In this document: positions 12,456-13,155 of the stretch, piece by piece | Layout of the letters: the number at the start of each line of letters is the position of its first letter | Numbering within the stretch: the stretch's first letter is position 1 | Assembly: GCA_947631715.1 (NCBI GenBank) | Contig: CANRMK010000023.1 | Coordinates: 1 to 13,155, forward strand | DNA from: an uncultured Acetatifactor sp. | GTDB lineage: Bacteria > Bacillota > Clostridia > Lachnospirales > Lachnospiraceae | Direction of reading: 5' to 3' | DNA: 13,155 nt | Position numbers and translations under genes: made by a program | Notes under the pieces: model-generated | The model's input: the letters and a program-made list of their open reading frames with translations, nothing else | What the model was told of the DNA's origin: nothing | Database searches by the model: none

Positions 12456-13155
12456 TGGCAAAGCGCAAGGAAGAGACGCCCCCGCCCGGGTCCCCGGCGT
12501 GGATGTCCACTTTCAGCGACCTGATGAATCTGCTTCTGTGCTTTTTCGTTATGCTGTTCGCGATGTCCAATATGGACGAACAGAAGCTTCATGAAATGGT
12601 GGCCGCAATGAACAACACGTTCAGCATATTTGATGCGGGCGCCACCGCGATCGGAGACGGTGTGCTCATCAGCAACGGCGTGAGCCAGCTCAATGAGCTT
12701 GACCAATATATCAACAGTACCGGAAAGAGCTCGGACAGCTCCACGGAATCGGACAATCTCCAGGAGAGTGAGGGATTCCCGGAGAATGTTACCGCGGATC
12801 AGCTCCAGCAGGCCCTGGATGCCATGCAGCTCCAGGAGAACGAGGAGAAGAGCGAAAATGTGCAGGAGGCGCTGGCGGACAGCGGCGTGGGAGACCAGGT
12901 GGAGGTGAGCTTTACGGCCCAGTATGTAAAACTTACCATGAACGGCTCCCTGCTGTTCGACTCGGGAAGCGCCGAGTTAAAGGAGGACGCCAAGGGCGTT
13001 CTGGACAAGGTGGGGAAGGTCCTGGAGCGGTACAGCGAGGGTACTGTGGAGATCGAGGGACATACGGACAACGTACCGATAAACAGCGCCCTGTACCCCA
13101 GCAATGAGGAACTCAGCGATGCAAGAGCGCTATCCGTATTTTATTATCTGAAAGA
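12455..13155 (+). CDS. motB: Flagellar motor stator protein MotB (3' end beyond window)
   Basis: MotB pairs with MotA, carries ions through the stator and anchors it to peptidoglycan. The reading frame is open for 233 codons to the window edge, so the C-terminus is missing. After a short basic, Pro-rich N-terminus comes the single membrane segment with the signature WMSTFSDLMNLLLCFFVMLF; Asp22 is the ion-binding residue. A plug and an acidic Ser/Glu/Gln-rich linker follow (about 45-150), then the OmpA-like peptidoglycan-binding domain, including LLFDSGSAELKEDAKGVLDK, IEGHTDNVPI (His203) and SNEELSDARALSV. GGGGGTGA (12441-12448) in the end of motA is its ribosome binding site. Whether it uses protons or sodium cannot be told from this. 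The missing end should hold the last helix of the OmpA-like fold. Confidence 0.96.
   Translation, partial: MAKRKEETPPPGSPAWMSTFSDLMNLLLCFFVMLFAMSNMDEQKLHEMVAAMNNTFSIFDAGATAIGDGVLISNGVSQLNELDQYINSTGKSSDSSTESDNLQESEGFPENVTADQLQQALDAMQLQENEEKSENVQEALADSGVGDQVEVSFTAQYVKLTMNGSLLFDSGSAELKEDAKGVLDKVGKVLERYSEGTVEIEGHTDNVPINSALYPSNEELSDARALSVFYYLK

Noticed and set aside
11415..12461. 348-residue open frame on the minus strand opposite flbD and motA
   Set aside because: Opposes two clearly identified genes and shows only low-complexity, His/Gln-rich translation.

Overview
The window is one continuous run of flagellar genes, all on the + strand and tightly packed. It looks like the middle of a fla/che-type operon from a motile Clostridia, most likely a Lachnospiraceae-like organism. 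The evidence is the gene order fliE-fliF-fliG-fliH-fliI-fliJ-motE(ylxF)-fliK-flgD-[TIGR02530-type flagellar operon gene]-flgE-flbD(swrD)-motA-motB, which matches Bacillus/Clostridium operons. The protein sequences are of Firmicute type, and strong AGGAGG-type ribosome binding sites with some TTG starts are present. The base composition is rather GC-rich for this group, with C/G-ending codons over most of the window. No species can be named from the sequence alone.

Layout: 4-342 fliE (its ribosome binding site lies before the window); 377-1993 fliF (MS ring); 2027-3049 fliG (rotor); 3042-3881 fliH, 3886-5205 fliI and 5218-5682 fliJ (export ATPase complex); 5695-6561 a MotE/YlxF-like membrane protein; 6640-8034 fliK (hook-length control); a 146-bp gap filled by an 11-bp-period repeat array; 8181-8996 flgD (hook cap); 9013-9411 a small conserved flagellar operon protein; 9490-11277 flgE (hook); a 164-bp gap with a good candidate promoter and a GC-rich hairpin; 11442-11627 flbD/swrD; 11658-12455 motA; 12455 to the window end motB, cut off by the edge. 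No stretch over 300 bp lacks a gene, and no RNA genes, insertion sequences or CRISPR arrays were seen.

The genes form a coherent assembly line. FliE and FliF build the base, FliG forms the rotor face, and FliH/FliI/FliJ feed the export gate. FlgD caps the growing hook made of FlgE, FliK measures it, and MotA/MotB with MotE and FlbD/SwrD supply and tune stator torque.

I did not find a wholly new system. The points most worth a second look are local: an 11-bp-period repeat array carrying regularly spaced AAGGA motifs ahead of flgD; an added helical module plus acidic Gly-rich tail on FlgD; a segment of distinct base composition and codon use inside flgE; and an internal promoter overlapping a hairpin ahead of flbD-motA-motB. 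Several starts were placed by ribosome-binding-site position rather than by the longest reading frame: fliH TTG 3042, fliK ATG 6640, flgD ATG 8181, the TIGR02530-type gene ATG 9013 and motA ATG 11658.
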